Shown here: positions 1 to 8,070 of the stretch, one piece after another | Layout: every line of letters begins with the position of its first letter | How positions within the stretch are numbered: position 1 is the stretch's first letter | Assembly: GCF_023218175.1 (NCBI RefSeq) | Contig: NZ_JALPTH010000029.1 | Span: 31,421 to 95,420 of the forward strand | From: Streptomyces lichenis | Lineage (GTDB): Bacteria; Actinomycetota; Actinomycetes; Streptomycetales; Streptomycetaceae | Direction of reading: 5' to 3' | DNA length: 64,000 nucleotides | Program-made: the position numbers and the translations under genes | The notes under the pieces: model-generated | Databases searched by the model: none | What the model was told of the DNA's origin: nothing | The model's input: the letters and a program-made list of their open reading frames with translations, nothing else

Positions 1-777
1 CAGTCCGGGGCTGAGCCGGGTGAGGACGGCGCCGACCTTCTGGTCCCGGGCGGAGACGGTGGCGGAGAGGGTGTTGAGGTGGTCGAGGGCCCGGGTGATG
101 TCGCCCTTGTGGGCGTCCAGGTTCTTCGCCAGGACGGAGACCTGGCGGAGTGCGGAGCGGGCGGTGTCCTGGTTGCCGTCGAGCGCCTGGCCGAGTTCCC
201 GGCTGATGGTGTTGAGCTGGCCGATGCCGCCGCCGTTGAGCAGCATCGACAGGGCGCCGAAGACCTCCTCCACCTCCGCGTTGCGGTTGGTGCGGGCGAC
301 CGGGATGGTGTCGCCGTCGGCGAGCCGGCCGGTGGCCGCTTCCCGGGTGTCGGCGGCCTGGCGGATGTCCAGGTCGGGGCGGGGGGTGAGGCCGCCGGGG
401 CCGGACAGCTCGATGTACTTCTCGCCGAGCAGGCTGGACTGCTCCAGGGTGGCGTAGGCGTCTTCGGGCAGCCGCACCTCGCCGTTGATCCGCAGGGTGA
501 CCCGGGCGTGCCAGTCGTCGCGGTCGACGGTGATCTCCTGGACCCGGCCCACCGGGACGTCGTTGACCTTGACGGCGGACTGCGGGTAGAGGCTGGTGAC
601 GTCCCGGAAGACGGCGGTGACGGTGTAGGGGTGCGGGCCGAGGTCGGCGCCGCCGGGCAGCGGGAGGGTGCCGATGCCGGGGAGGCCGGGCAGTCCGGCG
701 CGGGCGGTGAGGACCAGGCCGGTGGCGAGGGCGGCGGCGGCCCCCGCGAGGCAGATCCGGGCGGTACGGGGTTTCAT
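1..777 (-). CDS. mceE: MCE family protein at the MceE position (C-terminus outside window)
   Basis: This is the first 259 codons of an MCE protein; the 3' end lies beyond base 1. Family role: Mce proteins form a periplasm-like or wall-spanning channel for lipid import driven by YrbE permeases and the Mkl ATPase. One N-terminal hydrophobic segment (about residues 8-26) is followed by the MCE/MlaD domain, including 'VPVGRV' and 'GEKYIEL', and then a helical region with 'IPVARTNRNAEV'. The ATG at 775-777 overlaps the TGA of the preceding mce gene by 4 nt, so translation is coupled. The protein normally in this position (LprN type) is a lipoprotein. Here the only early Cys (residue 9, in 'RICLAG') lacks a proper lipobox, so this copy appears to be membrane-anchored rather than lipidated. 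The letter E is assigned from gene order only. Confidence 0.85.
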   Translation of the reverse strand, partial: MKPRTARICLAGAAAALATGLVLTARAGLPGLPGIGTLPLPGGADLGPHPYTVTAVFRDVTSLYPQSAVKVNDVPVGRVQEITVDRDDWHARVTLRINGEVRLPEDAYATLEQSSLLGEKYIELSGPGGLTPRPDLDIRQAADTREAATGRLADGDTIPVARTNRNAEVEEVFGALSMLLNGGGIGQLNTISRELGQALDGNQDTARSALRQVSVLAKNLDAHKGDITRALDHLNTLSATVSARDQKVGAVLTRLSPGL

Positions 778-1811
778 GGGCGCCCCTCGGTCCGGGCCGG
801 GCCGTAGGTCTCGGCGGCGGGCAGCGGCAGCGCGCTGACCTCGCGGATGTCGGCGCGGCCGTCGATGGTGCGGGTGGCCGGGTTGTAGGCGTTCTCGACG
901 TTGCCGGCCGCCAGGGGCAGGGTGTCCAGGGCCTCGGCGAGGGAGACCCGCTGGTCGACCAGGGACTGGGTGAGCGTGGCCAGCCGGCCCACGTCCTTGG
1001 TGAGGCGGGCCCGGTTCTCGTGCAGGAAGCCGGAGACGGTGCCGAGGGCGGAGCCCAGCTCCCGCAGGGCGGCGGCCAGGTCGGCCTTCTCGCCTGCCAG
1101 GAAGCCGGTGACATCGGCGAGTTGCCGCTCCACGGTCCGTACGTCGGTGTCGTGCTCCTTCAGCACCGAGACGACTCCGGCGAGTTGGTGCACGGTCTGG
1201 GCCAGGTCGGCGCCGGAGTCGCCGAGGACCTTGGAGGCGCCGCCGAGCTGCTGGATGCTGGCGCCGAGATCGGCCCCGTTGCCCTTGAGGTTCCTGGCGC
1301 CGGTGGCGACCAGCTCGGCCAGGGCGCCGTCCTTGTTGGCCCCCTTCGGGCCGAGCGCGTCGGACAACTCGGTGAGGCTCTTGGCGAGTTCGTCGACCTC
1401 CAGGGGCGAGGAGGTGCGGGCGACCGGGATCACGGTGCGGTCGTCGGCGGTGGGGCCGGTGCCGCTGTAGGCGGGGGCGAGCTGGACGAAGCGGCCGGAG
1501 ACCACGCTGGGCGCGACCACCACGGCCCGTACCGTCCCGGGGATCCGCACGCCCTCGTCCACCTCCAGTTCGACCTTCACCCGCCGGGCCTCGGGGCGTA
1601 CCGAGGCGACACTGCCGACCCGTACGCCGAGGACGCGGACATCGGAGCCGGGGTGGACGCCGACGGTCCGCTCGAAGTAGGCGGTGATCCGGGTGGTGTC
1701 CTCGCCGAGGGTCCGCACCGCGGTGAGCACCGCGGCGGTGAGGACGACGGCGAGGCCGGTGGCCAGCAGTGCGAGCGGGTGGGGACGGCGTATCCAGGGC
1801 GGTTTCTGCAT
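774..1811 (-). CDS. mceD: MCE family protein (MceD position)
   Basis: This 345-residue protein has one N-terminal transmembrane anchor (about residues 11-32, after a basic 'RRPH'). An MCE/MlaD domain follows, with 'HPGSDVRVLGVRVGSV' near residues 52-68 and 'SGRFVQLAPAY' near 105. After it comes the 'PVARTSSPLEVDELAKSL' motif that begins the long helical region of actinobacterial Mce subunits. It should be part of the hexameric or tubular lipid-passage complex. The ATG at 1809-1811 has GGGAG about 8 nt upstream. It is the only mce gene here not overlapping its upstream neighbour (a 46-nt gap from the mceC stop), and it overlaps the next mce gene by 4 nt. Its exact substrate cannot be read from sequence. 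Confidence 0.88.
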   Translation of the reverse strand: MQKPPWIRRPHPLALLATGLAVVLTAAVLTAVRTLGEDTTRITAYFERTVGVHPGSDVRVLGVRVGSVASVRPEARRVKVELEVDEGVRIPGTVRAVVVAPSVVSGRFVQLAPAYSGTGPTADDRTVIPVARTSSPLEVDELAKSLTELSDALGPKGANKDGALAELVATGARNLKGNGADLGASIQQLGGASKVLGDSGADLAQTVHQLAGVVSVLKEHDTDVRTVERQLADVTGFLAGEKADLAAALRELGSALGTVSGFLHENRARLTKDVGRLATLTQSLVDQRVSLAEALDTLPLAAGNVENAYNPATRTIDGRADIREVSALPLPAAETYGPARTEGRP

Positions 1812-1857
1812 CGGCCTCGCTCCCTTCAGGACGTGAGCGGCTCAGGACGTGGACGGC

Positions 1858-2922
1858 TCAGGAGGTGGACGGCGGGGGCATACAGCCGCGGCGGGGCGGG
1901 GTGCCCTCGGGCAGATAGGACTTCGGGACCAGGCCGCAGAGATAGCTGTCCATCCAGCGGCCGTTGCCGAGGGCGTTGCCGAGGAGGCGGTAGTACGGGC
2001 CGGCCTTGGCGAGGATCCGGTCCAGCCCCTTCTTGTTCGCGACCAGGACGGCGGTGACCCGGTCCAGCGCGTCCAGGGCGGGCCCGAGGGTGGCGTTGTT
2101 CTCGCCCACCAGGCCGGTCAGCTCGGTGCCGAGGTCGGTGGCGCCCCGGAGCAGGCTCGCGATGGCCGCCCGCCGGTCGTTGACCTCGGCGAGCAGCAGC
2201 CGCCCGTTGCCGAGCAGGGAGGCCAGCCGGTCCTTCTTGCCGTCGAGGGTGCGGGTGACCGCGTTGCCGTTCCTCAGCAGCTCGCCGATCTGGGCATCGC
2301 GGCTGCCGATGGTCATGGACAGCTCGGCCAGCCCCTTGACCGCCCGGCCGACATGCGGCGGGGTGTCCCGGAAGGCGCCGGAGACGGCGGTGAAGCTCTC
2401 GGCCAGCCGCGCGCTGTCGATCTCCCCGACCGTGCTGCCCAGGCCGTCCAGGGCGTCCAGCACGTCGTACGGGGAGGTGGTGCGGGTGATCGGGATGCGC
2501 CGGGCCGGGTCCTGCGCCCGGGCGCCCCGGGGGTCGACGGCCAGGTACTTGGAGCCGAGCAGGGTCTTGATGCCGATGGCGACGGTGCTGTCCTCGCCGA
2601 CCCAGGCGCCCTTGACGGTGAACGCCACCTTCACCTTGGGCCCGTCGAGCGCGACCGTGTCCACCTTGCCGACCTTGACGCCCGCGATGCGCACGTCGTC
2701 GCCGGGGTTGAGGCCGGAGGACTCGCCGAAGTCGGCGGTGTAGGCGGTGCCGCCGCCGGTGATCGGCAGGGCGTCCGCGTGGTAGACGCCGAACCCGATC
2801 AGGGCCATCGCGGTGAGGCCGGCCACGGCGATGGCCGCCGGGTGTCGTTCGACCAGCGGCCGGTTGCCCTGCCGCCGCTTCCACCAGCTCCTGGGATTCC
2901 TCCTGCGCCGGGGTGCGCTCAT
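1858..2922 (-). CDS. mceC: MCE family protein (MceC position)
   Basis: This is a 354-residue Mce subunit. A very basic N-terminus ('RRRRNPRSWWKRRQ') precedes one transmembrane helix (about residues 32-52). The MCE domain follows with 'NPGDDVRIAGVKVGKV' and 'GSKYLAVDP', then 'IPITRTTSPYDV' and a helix-rich passenger region. A Cys-containing C-terminal stretch ('SYLCGLVPKSYLPEG') is typical of this subunit. The start chosen is the ATG at 2920-2922, which overlaps the mceB stop as ATGA. An ATG three codons upstream is in frame but would lose that coupling geometry. The protein is expected to be anchored in the membrane and to work with the other Mce proteins. Confidence 0.88.
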   Translation of the reverse strand: MSAPRRRRNPRSWWKRRQGNRPLVERHPAAIAVAGLTAMALIGFGVYHADALPITGGGTAYTADFGESSGLNPGDDVRIAGVKVGKVDTVALDGPKVKVAFTVKGAWVGEDSTVAIGIKTLLGSKYLAVDPRGARAQDPARRIPITRTTSPYDVLDALDGLGSTVGEIDSARLAESFTAVSGAFRDTPPHVGRAVKGLAELSMTIGSRDAQIGELLRNGNAVTRTLDGKKDRLASLLGNGRLLLAEVNDRRAAIASLLRGATDLGTELTGLVGENNATLGPALDALDRVTAVLVANKKGLDRILAKAGPYYRLLGNALGNGRWMDSYLCGLVPKSYLPEGTPPRRGCMPPPSTS

Positions 2923-3950
2923 CGGCGGCACCTCTGGTCCTTCAGGGCGATGCCGGTCGGCGGCGGGCTGCCGTCGTTGGTGGCCACCCCGCTGACCCGG
3001 GCCTCGCAGAGATAGAGGTTGAGCCAGGAGCCGTAGGAGGTGAGCCGGGTGAGGGCGTCCATCTTGCCGGGGGTGCGCTGGAGGAAGCGCTCGATGACCG
3101 GGGCGTTGTCGGCGAGGTTGGTGGAGAGCCGGCCGAGCTGGTCGATGCTCTGCTTCAGCGGTGCCCGGCCCTCGTGGAGCAGGGACGCGGTGCTGGTGGT
3201 CAGCGCGGCCATGCCGCTGACGGCCTCCCCGATGGGTGCGCGGTCCTCGGCGAGTCCGGCGACCAGCTGGTCCAGGGTGTCGATGAGGTCGGTGAAGCCG
3301 GACTCATGGGTGGTGACGGTGGCCAGCACGGCGTTGAGGTTGTCGATGACCTCGCCGATCACGGTGTCCTTGGCGGCCAGGGTGCCGGTGAGCGAGCCGA
3401 TGGTGCTCACCAGGCTGCTCACGGTGGGGCCTTCGCCCTGGAGCACCTGGACGAGGGAGGCGGCGAGCCGGTTGGTGTCGGCCGGGGACAGGCCCCGGAA
3501 CAGCGGCTGGAAGCCGTTGAACAGCTGGGTGATGTCCACGGCCGGCTGGGTGCGGCGCAGCGGGATGGTGGCGCCGGGGCTGAGTGCCGGGCCGGGGACG
3601 CCCGCACCGCGGTCCAGGGAGATGTACCGCTGCCCCACCATGCTGAGGTACTTGATGGCGGCGGTGGTGGTGCCCGGCAGGACGCGGCCGTGCTCGATGT
3701 GGAAGGCGACCTGGGCGTACCGCTGCTGGACGACCTGGATCGAGTCGACCTGCCCGACGGTGACCCCGGCGATGCGCACCGAGTCGCCGGGGACGAGCCC
3801 GGTGGCGTCGGTGAACCAGGCCTTGTAGGTGGGGCCCGGGCCGGTGCCGGAGTTGCTGACGCTGACGGCGAGGGTGCCGGTGGCCAGGATGGTGACGAGG
3901 ACGAAGACCGCCGACTTGACGAGCGGCCCGGTCAGCCGTGCCCGGTTCAC
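2919..3950 (-). CDS. mceB: MCE family protein (MceB position)
   Basis: This 343-residue Mce subunit has one N-terminal transmembrane helix (about residues 10-32). Its MCE domain carries 'VPGDSVRIAGVTVGQV' and 'GQRYISLDRG', then 'IPLRRTQPAVDITQLFNGFQPLF', the conserved start of the helical tail in MceB-like proteins. The C-terminal 'SWLNLYLCEARV' matches the Cys-bearing motif seen in its mceC neighbour. The GTG start (3948-3950) overlaps the mceA TGA by 4 nt, and its own stop overlaps the next ATG by 4 nt, so the order and 1:1 coupling of subunits are enforced by translation. The family is known to take part in lipid or sterol transport; the substrate here is unknown. Confidence 0.88.
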   Translation of the reverse strand: MNRARLTGPLVKSAVFVLVTILATGTLAVSVSNSGTGPGPTYKAWFTDATGLVPGDSVRIAGVTVGQVDSIQVVQQRYAQVAFHIEHGRVLPGTTTAAIKYLSMVGQRYISLDRGAGVPGPALSPGATIPLRRTQPAVDITQLFNGFQPLFRGLSPADTNRLAASLVQVLQGEGPTVSSLVSTIGSLTGTLAAKDTVIGEVIDNLNAVLATVTTHESGFTDLIDTLDQLVAGLAEDRAPIGEAVSGMAALTTSTASLLHEGRAPLKQSIDQLGRLSTNLADNAPVIERFLQRTPGKMDALTRLTSYGSWLNLYLCEARVSGVATNDGSPPPTGIALKDQRCRR

Positions 3951-5272
3951 TTCAGCCTCACCTCGGTGCCGCGCAGCACGGGCCCGGCGAGCAGGCTGGA
4001 CCAGTCGGGCAGGGCGGCGGCCCCGGAGGCGGAGCCGGCCCGGAGGATCTCGTTCACAAGGGTGTTCTCCTGCGGGGAGTTGGGGATGCCGAGGCCGCCC
4101 TGCGGGGTGGTGACGGTCGCCGGGGTGCTCGGGGAGGCGGCTGCCGGGCCGCCGTACGGGACGGGGTAGCAGGCCGGGCCGCCCGTGGCCTCGTAGCGGG
4201 GGCGGTCGGTGCCGGGCCGGTAGGCGCCCCGGCCGGGCAGGACCGTCACATCGACATGCAGTCCGGGCCGGGCGGTGCCCTTGCCGAGTGCCCGGTCCAT
4301 GGCCGGGACGAAGTCGGCGAGGGTCTTCAGGGTGCAGGGGAAGGCCGGGGCGTACCGGCTGAGCAGTTCCAGGGTGGGCCGGCCGGTGGCGGTGAGCCGG
4401 ATCAGATTGGCCCGGTTGCCCCGCAGCCAGCTGTCCAGGCTCTGGGCGGAGGCGGTGACCGAGGTGGTGAGGGCGGCCAGGCGCGGACGCTGGTCGGCGA
4501 GGGTGGCGCTGGTGGTGGTCGCGTCGTAGAGGGCGTCGACGATCCCGGGCAGGGATTCCTCGTACGACCGGCTGACCTCCACGAACTCCCGTATGTCGGC
4601 GTTGAGGTGGGGCAGTTCGGGGTTGAGCTTGCGGAGGTAGCCGTCGAGCCGGGTGAGGGTGGCGCCCAGCTGGGTGCCCCGGCCGTCGAGGGCCTGGGAG
4701 ACGGCGGTGAGGGTGGCGGAGAGCCGGTCGGGCCGGACGGCGGTCAGCAGCGGCAGCAGGTTGTTCAGCGCCTGCTGGAGCTCCACGGCGTTGCGGCTGC
4801 GGTCGGGCGGGATGACCGCGCCGGGCCGCAGCGGGCGGCCGGAGGGGCGGGCCGGGGGCACCAGGGCCACATACCGCTGTCCGAACAGGGTGGTGGGCAG
4901 CAGTTGCGCGGTGACGTCGGAGGGGACGCGCCGCAGCACCCCCGGCTGAAGGGCGAGGGTGAGGCGGGCCCCGGAGCCCCGGGTGTCGATCCGCTCCACG
5001 CGCCCCACCACGACCCCGCGGAGTTTGACGTCGGCCTGGGGGTGCATCTCGTTGCCGGCGGTTCCGCTCTCGACGGTGACCCGGTCGCTGGTCTCGAAGT
5101 CGCGGTGGTAGACGGCGAGGGAGAGCCAGATCAGGGCGAGCGGGAGGAGGAGGTAGAGCGCCCCGGCCAGCCGGCGGCGGATACGGACACGGGCTTCCGA
5201 GGGCCGCCTGCGCGGGGGCGCCGGGGCGATGGGGGGCACGAGGCGCGGCGGGGTGGCGACGGGCGGGTTCAT
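3947..5272 (-). CDS. mceA: MCE family protein (MceA position)
   Basis: This 441-residue protein is the first and longest Mce subunit. A proline-rich cytoplasmic N-terminus and a basic patch precede one transmembrane helix (about residues 35-55). The MCE domain follows ('HPQADVKLRGVVVGRV', 'GQRYVALVPPA'), then 'IPPDRSRNAVELQQALNNLLPLL' and a long helical region. The C-terminal part (about residues 320-441) is Pro/Gly-rich with two Cys. The ATG at 5270-5272 overlaps the yrbE stop as ATGA. An upstream in-frame start would add 11 residues including a His cluster and would run deep into yrbE, so I rejected it. It should act with the five later Mce subunits as the periplasmic-side conduit of the transporter. 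Confidence 0.88.
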   Translation of the reverse strand: MNPPVATPPRLVPPIAPAPPRRRPSEARVRIRRRLAGALYLLLPLALIWLSLAVYHRDFETSDRVTVESGTAGNEMHPQADVKLRGVVVGRVERIDTRGSGARLTLALQPGVLRRVPSDVTAQLLPTTLFGQRYVALVPPARPSGRPLRPGAVIPPDRSRNAVELQQALNNLLPLLTAVRPDRLSATLTAVSQALDGRGTQLGATLTRLDGYLRKLNPELPHLNADIREFVEVSRSYEESLPGIVDALYDATTTSATLADQRPRLAALTTSVTASAQSLDSWLRGNRANLIRLTATGRPTLELLSRYAPAFPCTLKTLADFVPAMDRALGKGTARPGLHVDVTVLPGRGAYRPGTDRPRYEATGGPACYPVPYGGPAAASPSTPATVTTPQGGLGIPNSPQENTLVNEILRAGSASGAAALPDWSSLLAGPVLRGTEVRLK

Positions 5273-6108
5273 CCGGCCACCTTCACCGTGGTGGTGGCGC
5301 CCCACAGGGCCAGGCTGAGGAAGAAGTCGGTCACGCTGATCAGCACGATCGCGGTGCGCACCGAGCGGCCGACGGCGAGCCCCACCCCGGCGGGCCCGCC
5401 GGCCGCGCGGAAGCCGTAGTAGCAGTGGGCCAGGATCACCAGCACCGAGAAGACGATGACCTTGAGGAAGGACAGCAGCACGTCGGTGGGGACCAGGAAG
5501 AGCGCGAAGTAGTGGTCGTAGGTGCCGGTGGACTGGTCGTTGAAGGCGACGGTGACCAGGCGGGAGGCCAGATAGGAGCCGAGCAGCCCGATCCCGTACA
5601 GCGGCACGATCGCCACGGTGGCGGCGACGATCCGGGTGGAGACCAGGTACGGGACGGCGCGGATGCCCATCGACTCCAGGGCGTCGACCTCCTCGTTGAC
5701 CCGCATCGCGCCGAGCTGCGCGGTGAAGCCGGCGCCGACCGTGGTGGACAGCGAGAGCGCGGCCACCAGGGGGGCGATCTCCCGGGTGTTGAAGTAGGCG
5801 GAGACGAAGCCGGTGAAGGCGTCGGTGCCGATCTGGCTGAGGGCCGCGTAGCCCTGGAGGCCGACGACGGTGCCGGTGAAGACGGTGATGCCGACCATCA
5901 CGCCCACGGTGCCGCCGATGACGGTCAGCCCGCCGGAGCCGAGGGCGACCTCGGACAGCAGCCGCTGGATCTCCTTGGGGTAGCGGCGCACGGCCCGGGG
6001 CACCGACAGCAGGGCGGTCAGATAGAAGGTGACCTCGTCACCGGCGCGGTCCAGCCAGCCGAACAGGCGGCCGGGGACGAGGCGTTGACTCAGGGCCATG
6101 GCGCTCAC
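5269..6108 (-). CDS. YrbE/MlaE-family ABC permease, second subunit
   Basis: This 279-residue integral membrane protein is of the MlaE/YrbE permease family. About five hydrophobic segments are visible (roughly residues 20-40, 55-80, 95-120, 150-175 and 190-225). The conserved cytoplasmic loop 'EEVDALESMGIRAVPYLVSTR' (near residues 138-158) contains the Glu and MGI residues that contact the ATPase. It is one half of the membrane channel between the Mkl ATPase and the Mce subunits. The GTG start at 6106-6108 overlaps the first yrbE stop by 4 nt; an ATG three codons later ('MALSQ') is a weaker option. The paired yrbE genes followed by six mce genes is the canonical actinobacterial arrangement. 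Confidence 0.9.
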   Translation of the reverse strand: MSAMALSQRLVPGRLFGWLDRAGDEVTFYLTALLSVPRAVRRYPKEIQRLLSEVALGSGGLTVIGGTVGVMVGITVFTGTVVGLQGYAALSQIGTDAFTGFVSAYFNTREIAPLVAALSLSTTVGAGFTAQLGAMRVNEEVDALESMGIRAVPYLVSTRIVAATVAIVPLYGIGLLGSYLASRLVTVAFNDQSTGTYDHYFALFLVPTDVLLSFLKVIVFSVLVILAHCYYGFRAAGGPAGVGLAVGRSVRTAIVLISVTDFFLSLALWGATTTVKVAG

Positions 6109-6929
6109 AGCCCCTTCGCCGGGACGAGGCGCAGATACAGGGCGGTCAGCACCATGTTGACGAAGAACAGCAGAAGGAAGGTGAAGACCACGGACTGGTT
6201 GACCGCGTCGCCGACCCCCTTGGGCCCACCCCTGGGGTTGAGGCCGCGGTGGGCGGCGACCACCCCGGCGATGAAGCCGAAGACCAGGGCCTTGATCTCG
6301 CTGATGACCAGGTCGGGGATCTGGGCGAGCGCGGAGAAGCTGGCGACATGGGCGCCCGGGGTGCCGTTCTGCATGATCACGTTGAAGAAGTAGCCGCCGG
6401 CCGTGCCGACCACCGAGACCAGCCCGTTGAGCAGGACGCCGACCAGGGTGACGGCGAGCACCCGGGGAACCACCAGCCGGTGCACCGGCGAGACGCCCAT
6501 GATCTCCATGGCCTGGAGCTCCTCGCGGATGGTGCGGGCGCCGAGGTCCGCGCAGATCGCGGAGCCCGCGACACCGGAGATCAGCAGCGAGACGATCAGC
6601 GGGCTGGCCTGCTGGATGATGACCAGCACGCTGGCCCCGCCGGTGAACGACTGGGCGCCGAACTGCTGGAGCAGCGAGCCGACCTGGAGCGCGATGACCG
6701 CGCCGAAGGGGATCGTGACCAGCATCGCGGGCAGAATGGTGACGCTGGCGATGAACCAGAACTGCTCCACGAACTCCCGCGGGTGGTACGGGCGTTTAAA
6801 CATCAGCCGCAGCACCTGGGCGCCCAGGGCGAACAGCCGGCCGGTCTCGCGCAGCGGTTCGAGCACCTTCAGCGGCGGCCGGGGCGGTGGCGCTCCGGGC
6901 GCGGGGCGCGGGGTGGTGGGGGCGCTCAC
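6105..6929 (-). CDS. YrbE/MlaE-family ABC permease, first subunit
   Basis: This 274-residue protein is paralogous to the next gene. A proline-rich N-terminus (residues 1-20) precedes the MlaE domain, with helices near residues 55-80, 90-115, 150-175, 195-215 and 245-268. The coupling loop 'IREELQAMEIMGVSPVHRLV' is clear, and 'ARGGPKGVG'-like residues near the C-terminus match the family ('NPRGGPKGVGDAVNQSVV'). The GTG start (6927-6929) overlaps the TGA of the ATPase gene by 4 nt, so permease synthesis is coupled to ATPase synthesis. Bases 6795-6802 (GTTTAAAC) are an unusually AT-rich octamer for this DNA, but they simply encode Phe-Lys in a conserved spot. Confidence 0.9.
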   Translation of the reverse strand: MSAPTTPRPAPGAPPPRPPLKVLEPLRETGRLFALGAQVLRLMFKRPYHPREFVEQFWFIASVTILPAMLVTIPFGAVIALQVGSLLQQFGAQSFTGGASVLVIIQQASPLIVSLLISGVAGSAICADLGARTIREELQAMEIMGVSPVHRLVVPRVLAVTLVGVLLNGLVSVVGTAGGYFFNVIMQNGTPGAHVASFSALAQIPDLVISEIKALVFGFIAGVVAAHRGLNPRGGPKGVGDAVNQSVVFTFLLLFFVNMVLTALYLRLVPAKGL

Positions 6930-8002
6930 GGCCGCCGCCTTCCGAACCGGGGCAGCAGGGCGGTACGGGCCGTGGGCGGGGTGCCCCGGCCGTCCTTGGG
7001 AGCGTGCGGGACGGCGTACACCGCGGTGTCCCGGTCCTCGGCCCGCAGGTCGGCCTCGACGGCGGCACGGGCCGCCGGGGGCAGGGTGTGCAGCAGGCCC
7101 CGGACCCGTTCGCGCCTGCGCCGTACGGCCTGGCGCTCGGGCAGTCCCGCGCTGGGCCGCATCTGCGGGACGACCTCGCGGGCCCCGGTGCGCTCGGGGA
7201 GCGGCCCGGCCAGCGCCTCCCGGTCCAGGGCGGCCTGGTCCTTCTCCTCGGACATGCCGATCGGCCCGGCCATCCGCCCGCCGAGGAACTGCTCCACCAC
7301 CGGCTCGTCGCTGGTGAGCAGCACCTCGCGGGGCCCGAAGGTGACCAGCCGGCGCAGGAAGAGCATGCCCATGTTGTCGGGCACGGTCCGGGCGATCTCC
7401 AGGTTGTGGGTGACGATCAGGATGGTGGCGTCGAGTTCGGCGTTGAGGTCCACCAGCAGCTGGGAGAGGAAGGTGGTGCGCACCGGGTCGAGCCCGGAGT
7501 CCGGCTCGTCGCAGAGGATGATCTGCGGGTCGAGCACCAGCGCGCGGGCCAGTCCGGCGCGTTTGCGCATCCCGCCGGAGATCTCCCCGGGCAGCTTGCC
7601 CTCCGCGCCCACCAGCCCGACCAGCTCGATGCGCTCCATGACGATGCGCCGGATCTCCGACTCCTTCTTCCTGGTGTGCTCGCGCAGCGGGAAGGCGATG
7701 TTGTCGAAGAGGCTCATCGAGCCGAAGAGCGCGCCGTCCTGGAAGAGCAGCCCGAACAGCTTGCGGGCCTCGAAGATGTCCCGTTCCGGGCTGTTGGCCA
7801 TGTCGACGCCGTTCACCAGGACCCGGCCGCGGTCGGGGCGGAGCAGACCGACGATGGCCTTGAGGAAGACGGTCTTGCCGGTGCCGGACGGTCCGAGCAT
7901 GACGCTGATCTCGCCGGGCGGCAGGTTCAGCGTCACGTCCTGCCAGATCGTCTGCCGGCCGAAGGACTTGGTCAGCCCCTCGACCTCCACTGCGATTCCC
8001 AT
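6926..8002 (-). CDS. Mce-associated ABC ATPase (Mkl/MceG type)
   Basis: This 358-residue ATPase energises the YrbE-Mce importer. Walker A is 'GPSGTGKT' (about residues 38-45), the signature is 'SGGMRKRAG' and Walker B is 'IILCDEPD', followed by 'THNLEIA'. The C-terminal extension of about 100 residues is basic and is not part of the nucleotide-binding domain; such tails are usual in Mkl proteins. The start is the ATG at 8000-8002, with GGAGAG 6 nt upstream. An open frame continues further upstream but lacks homology there. The gene lies 68 nt downstream of a secreted protein gene on the same strand and overlaps yrbE by 4 nt. Unlike mycobacteria, where the ATPase is encoded apart from mce loci, here it leads the operon, as is typical of Streptomyces. 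Confidence 0.92.
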   Translation of the reverse strand: MGIAVEVEGLTKSFGRQTIWQDVTLNLPPGEISVMLGPSGTGKTVFLKAIVGLLRPDRGRVLVNGVDMANSPERDIFEARKLFGLLFQDGALFGSMSLFDNIAFPLREHTRKKESEIRRIVMERIELVGLVGAEGKLPGEISGGMRKRAGLARALVLDPQIILCDEPDSGLDPVRTTFLSQLLVDLNAELDATILIVTHNLEIARTVPDNMGMLFLRRLVTFGPREVLLTSDEPVVEQFLGGRMAGPIGMSEEKDQAALDREALAGPLPERTGAREVVPQMRPSAGLPERQAVRRRRERVRGLLHTLPPAARAAVEADLRAEDRDTAVYAVPHAPKDGRGTPPTARTALLPRFGRRRP

Positions 8003-8070
8003 CTGCTCTCCTGGTTCGGCTCTGTTCACGGCTCTCCCGTCGGTGGCGCCCCTCGGCACCGGCCTGCGGG

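Noticed and set aside
6795..6802. GTTTAAAC as a trace of an inserted element
   Set aside because: It encodes Phe-Lys in a conserved part of the YrbE protein, with no target duplication or flanking repeats.
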